From NCBI RefSeq assembly GCF_014851395.1, contig NW_024040152.1, forward strand, positions 20,512,308 to 20,576,307: a stretch of DNA of 64,000 nt, in the 5' to 3' direction. Origin of the DNA: Micropterus salmoides. Taxonomy: Eukaryota > Chordata > Actinopteri > Centrarchiformes > Centrarchidae. Positions within the stretch are counted from its first letter, which is position 1, and every line of letters starts with the position of its first letter. Under the pieces are notes generated by a model. The model had not been told where the DNA came from. It did not search any database and was given only the letters and a program-made list of their open reading frames with translations. Positions 59,171 to 64,000 of the stretch are shown here, piece after piece. The position numbers and the translations under genes were made by a program.

Positions 59171-62100
59171 GTCAGACTGAAATTTCCTTCTGCTAATGAA
59201 ACTGATTTGTTAAATGGGCCTTTATATATGCTTTGCTGTCGCGATCCACTTTTGTCTCAAGTCTTATCTTGTATGGAAGTGAATAAAAATGCGAAGAGGA
59301 GATGAATGTTGAGAAAAGAAATCAAGTCAAAATAGACCAACATTTTGAGGAAAGCTCAGATTGCTCTTGTCTTAGCATCCTTGTTTTCCATTTGTGTTGC
59401 CCTCAGAATAGCACCGAAGGGGCTAATATTGGAAAAGTAATATTTTTGACTCTACTGACATCTGAGATACTTTTATCAGCGACCCAGCATCAAAGAGGAA
59501 ATATTATACCAGTCCTTTTAAAGTGAAGGCAGAATTAATTTCAAGATGAGCTGCAGCTGACTGCTATCTTTGGGTTCAGTGTGAATACAGATGTAGGAGT
59601 GTCATTGTTCACCTGCATAAGATGAAAAGGGAAATTATTATTGATTTGAACAACCTGCAGTTTAGGAGCCGAATGTACGTAGTTAGTAGTAAAATGCGTC
59701 AAGAAATGTGTCAGCTCTTGGTTCAGAAATAAAGGATGGCTAGAATATTAGTTAAACATGAGGCATCATCTTGTTGTTTGCAATTGTATATTCCATTCCA
59801 ATTCAATCGATTTGGGTGCCATGTGAAAGTTATTGTTCCATGAAAAAGGGTAACTTAACTTAATTCATACATCAAAGTCTATTTACAGGTCTTAGGGAGA
59901 GCTGCATATGTCAAAAAAGCTGATATATGCAGTAGCTCCAGAGGGTTGCTGAGTGAAGTCTGATAAATTGCCTGAAGTGAGAAAGAAGTTAGTTTTCCAG
60001 ACAGCTGTAGCCCACTCCTCATCTCAGCTTGAGGCTAGTGGCTTGAGGCTAAAATTGGTTGCTACTGGCATAACACAACCGAATGTCTGACAAAACTGCC
60101 AGTAATCAAGTTGCATTTTGAGTAATGTAGACACCAGGTATTGCAGAGGAAGAAGAATGCTTGAAAGAAAAAATAAAGATATCTCTGGTTGTGCTGCACG
60201 ATGTTCAACTTTTCTGGAATCCAGCAATGCTAAATTGTTGTGCACTTTTAGTAGGCAAAGGGAGTTTTATCAGTTCAATAGTGTCATTATGTTAAGATAT
60301 TGTGAGAAGGGTAATTTTTTTCTAAGTAAAGGGTAGAGTTCAACGAAAATATTAATAATGCTGGGAGGTTCATCCTTTTTAAATAAAGTGAACCATAATG
60401 TTCAGATCCCCCTCCTTCAAGTAATTTTTTTTACAGTCCCTTATTTTCTTCTCCTTCTCTAGATGCTCTGTTATGGCATATTTCAGTGTAGTCTACCCTG
60501 AAGCTCAGCGCCTCTCCACTGTACCTGTTCACCATCTCCAACCCCTTCTTTTCTCAATCTGTTTCCTGGCCCTCGCTATGTGACCGGGCCCATCCAGCCA
60601 CCAGGGCTGAGTTATTAATGCCTGGGGAGGCAGAGAGATGATTTCATTGCGTATTCAGGTGTGGGGATGGATGGCTTTCAGAGGCAGCCAGAGGAGTGCT
60701 GGGGAGGAGAGCCTCTGTAGAGAATAAATATACCTGTCTCCTGCTGATACATCGGGCCACACTCACTGCAATGCAAATCAGCCGCTCTCCTCCCCCTAAC
60801 TGCCTCTGGTATTATTCACCCATTCACACCTGGATCCTCACCAGCCAGACAATCAGTCACCCCAAACTCTAAACTTTCGGTGTGGAGTGGAAGAGCTCTC
60901 AGGGATGGGCTGTGTTCCCAGGATGGTTTGGGTTGCATTTGTTGATGATGATATGACAAGCATCCGTGCCTCATCATCACGCTGCATTTGGAGACTTCAC
61001 AAGTTCTGGTGTTCATTACCCATTAATAACTACTATTTTTGTTATAAAAAAGAGACTAGGTTTTAAGTGTTTTTGTCTGTGTTGGCTGCAGTTTCATTTG
61101 GTTTTGATCGCTCTCAGAAAATAAGACAGGAGCTTTTTATTTCCAGGGCCACATGAGTACACAGCTGTGTGTGTTTATCTCTCTTGCTTCCGCTCTTTGT
61201 CTGATTTATTTATTTTCCACTGAGACTGGACATTGAATTTGAAGGATGCAAGAAACTATTATTGCAGTTTAATTGTACTTAGTCTAAGTTTAAATCTGTA
61301 ATCGTTGAGGCAGGGGCATAGAAGAGAGGCATCCCAGAAAGTGCTATACTAATCTTCTCCTCCGCAGACATGTCTCCACAGCAGTGACAGACTGGGATCC
61401 TAGTCCTGCTCCTTCCAGAAGTAACCCATCTGCCCACTGGCTATCAGTTCACCAATTAACACATTATAGGTCGTGGGTCTGATGTTTACTTGGCCTTCGT
61501 GGTAACCTGTAGAATTTGTGGACATTTTGTGCATCAGGTATTATGCATGTACTGACTGAGCTACAGTATATGAGCCACGGTAAATAAGGTCTCTGTAGAC
61601 AGCCAGAAAGATCCTTTAGAGATGGACTCCTTTATGTGCAGAAACATCAGTTAATTCATTGATTGCCCCATTTAGAAAAATTAAAAATCTGCACTTTACT
61701 GATCATGCTGCTTTATTTGAAGGTAACATGAAGGTCTGACAATGCAAAGTTACCTCAGTAATTTGAAGAAGTGGACATCTCTTTCGCTAATCCATTTATA
61801 CCATTGAAGGTTTTATGTAATATCTTTGGTTGCACTATGTCAGCGTGGGCAATTTTGCAAATCACTGAGCATTTATTTACTGGCTTTATGGGTTTTTTAT
61901 ATAGTTTTTGCTTAATGTGATGAAACGTATGTATTTGTAAGGTGTTTAACTTGCTGGATTAACCAAAAACAGACGTTCTCATCAGTTATTTTATCCACAA
62001 ACATTTTCTGAATTGATTTTTTTCAGAAAATCGTATATCAATAGTGTGATATACAATTGAAGGTATTGCCATAGATGATTTTATCCATGTTGGCTAACCC

Positions 62101-64000
62101 ATGTTGCATGTCACCTATATTTTTTTTCCAAGGGTTTCACCCGCAGCCCAGACTTGGACTGGTTTTGTAACATATGCCAAGGATTAAATATATTGTTTTA
62201 TCCCCCAGTGAGCTGTTCAAGGGGCCTAGAATTTCTTATCATGTACATTCACAATCATATCACTTGAGCGAATTTAACCAATATTCTCACATACAGCCTT
62301 TTACGGCATCTGTGAGTGGCTGATGGTACTCAAATAAGCAATACTATTTTACAGTCTGTACAAATACTGGCCTGTGGTGTTAGACTCACTGTACTGAATC
62401 TTTTAGAAGCCAGTGAAAAGATTAACTGCCGAGTTTCAGATCAAATTATGGCTTTTTTTTCTGTATTTAACGACAGACTATTCTTTTTCTTTGAAATATT
62501 CTAAAAGAAAAAGTGTACATTTTGCAATTGCACTCTGACAGTCCACAATTGGTTTAAGGTGGTCTTGACTGTGGCTCTAATTTAAAATATCAACTTCACT
62601 GTTGTTGATACCATAGCATAGGGCTCAGCCACTTCTTTGATTTCATCCCATGCCTATTTTGCTGTGTTTGATTTATTCAAGTGGAAAGTTGTCAGAGTAG
62701 TAGCACCTTAAATAAGCTTAGGCCAGCGTCCTTATGCTTAAAACATATGCAAATAAAGGGGATAAGCAGAGACTTATTCACTGTGCATAGCTGACACTCT
62801 AATTAGATAGCAAGGCAGGGGATTATACAAGTAAACAGAGGAAGAGATAGCAAATCTTAATACATATGACACTAACAACTGATATAAGCAGAGAAAGACT
62901 CACACACAGCCTTGATTAACTGCACATATAAAACTAGGGAATATTTTTATGCGTCCCAGTGAATGTAGCTGCAAATTGGAGTAAACAAGTTGCCACATTC
63001 CTTTATCTCCTTACGAAATCAAAGAGGAGATACTGCATCCATCCTCTGACAGAGAGTGGCTCATCACTTCCACAGTGTAAATCTTTATTATTTACACTGT
63101 TATTTTGGTTTGCTATAAAGTCACAGAGGTTATGTAATTGATATATTGAGTGATCTACGGTGGTGCTCTCAAGATAAAATTAACTTAGTGACAAAGCCAA
63201 CAAGTGACAAAACTCTCCCCCCCCTCATCCTCTACAGACCTTTCTCATCTCACTCCTTCTCCATTTAGTTCATTCTCACACAGTAACAGTACTAGTGCTG
63301 TACAGCAGGTTGATGTGGCACTGCTGACCGGTGTCAGTGTGTTTTCAACTGGTATTGATTGGAAACAAGTGCTTCCGGTGTGTTTGTAGTTAAATTTGAT
63401 CAACATGTCCTTCCATTTTGCTCCCAAGAAGAGATGCACCCTGTTCTTTTTGTAGGCCTACTTTGTTTATTTAAAATACTCACAAGCCTGGCTAGCAGAT
63501 CAGAGACATCGAATGTGATGAAAACAGAAAGCCTTAATCTCACAAATGTTTGGCCCTATGGTTTGTATTAATTCGTTCCCCAAAAAATGTTTCTCTAAGT
63601 TGAAAGTAGTGGCATTAATTAACTACTGTAAATTGACAATAAAAATGAGGTTTGATATCAAATTATCAAACTGCACGAAGCTTGAAACTGAGGTTGATTT
63701 ATATGAGCTAACAACAGTATTCCACAATATCTTGGCAGTGTCTGACTTTGCATTGGCCATTGCACTAAATTATGCTGTAATTATTCAGGTAAAAAATGGC
63801 CACTGACACCCCACACACCCATTGGTCTTCCAGGAGGAGGTGAGGAAGGGAGTGTGTTTGTCATGATAGATGAGCTGAATCTCTCCCGGTGGGTTGTGAG
63901 GAGATGACATTCCCGTGCAGCGCTGGCTTCGCATCCCAGCTTCCTTCTTCTGGATGATGAGACTTTTGCAGGGAGGAGTCTGCAGGCTTCATTTAACAAA
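59171..64000. other. Presumed intron, part 12; no gene seen
   Basis: No exon was supported up to the window edge. The block at about 60560-60830 (with ATGCAAAT octamer near 60771) is repeat-free and could be conserved non-coding sequence. I looked for the MAM-domain exon (Gly-Cys start) expected after the ptpru leader and did not find it. Confidence 0.35.

Noticed and set aside
63780..63860. Pyrimidine-AG followed by GAGGAG|GTGAGG near the right edge, resembling a tiny exon
   Set aside because: It would be a 6-base exon with no support and does not encode the expected MAM start.
1..64000. CRISPR arrays, rRNA genes, endogenous viral genes
   Set aside because: No spaced direct repeats, no rRNA motifs, and no retroviral gag/pol/env-type frames or LTR pairs were seen. 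The only reverse transcriptase is of the L2 LINE type.

Overview
This window looks like teleost nuclear DNA, probably from a percomorph fish. The evidence is split genes with short GT-AG introns, long CA/GT microsatellites, and a dense load of fish-type interspersed repeats (L2 and RTE/Rex-like LINEs, hAT and other TIR elements, foldback MITEs). There are no operons, bacterial genes, rRNA or CRISPR arrays.

Layout. (1) 1-2.1 kb: a minus-strand first coding exon of a gene I could not identify (34 codons and a good splice donor), with two inverted CCAAT boxes upstream. (2) 2.8-11.1 kb: a complete plus-strand gene of the GMEB family (SAND domain, KDWK motif). I could join ten coding exons with consistent phase into a 513-residue protein, with a non-coding first exon and a final mini-exon next to a poly(A) signal. 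(3) 11.1-13.4 kb: a spacer ending in a fish repeat and a long CA tract. (4) 13.6 kb: a signal-peptide exon, most likely exon 1 of ptpru (a MAM-family receptor tyrosine phosphatase). This rests on its phase-1 donor, similarity to the PTPRU leader, and the GMEB1-PTPRU neighbourhood on human 1p35. (5) 13.7-64 kb: no further exon that I can defend. I read it as part of one very large first intron filled with transposable elements, though intergenic DNA is not excluded.

The most unusual structures are nested transposons. At 46.1-50.3 kb I read four levels. An element ending in CCAACACTGG holds a hAT-like element with a perfect 8-bp target-site duplication (CCTGCATC). That element holds a CAGAGGT-type hAT and a THAP-domain transposon, internally deleted but keeping its first exon and C-terminal exon. 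The THAP transposon is in turn hit by a small GTGACCAGACG MITE. At 23.7-27.6 kb a second hAT-like element (8-bp duplication GTGACAGT) is split by a 5'-truncated L2 LINE. A third nest is at 43.8-44.3 kb. Four strikingly perfect short-loop palindromes (15-20 bp arms) also occur, one of them in a GMEB intron.

The two recognisable genes share no pathway that the sequence shows: GMEB proteins are nuclear DNA-binding regulators, and PTPRU is an adhesion-type receptor phosphatase. All family names and human comparisons come from memory of the families; no search was run.
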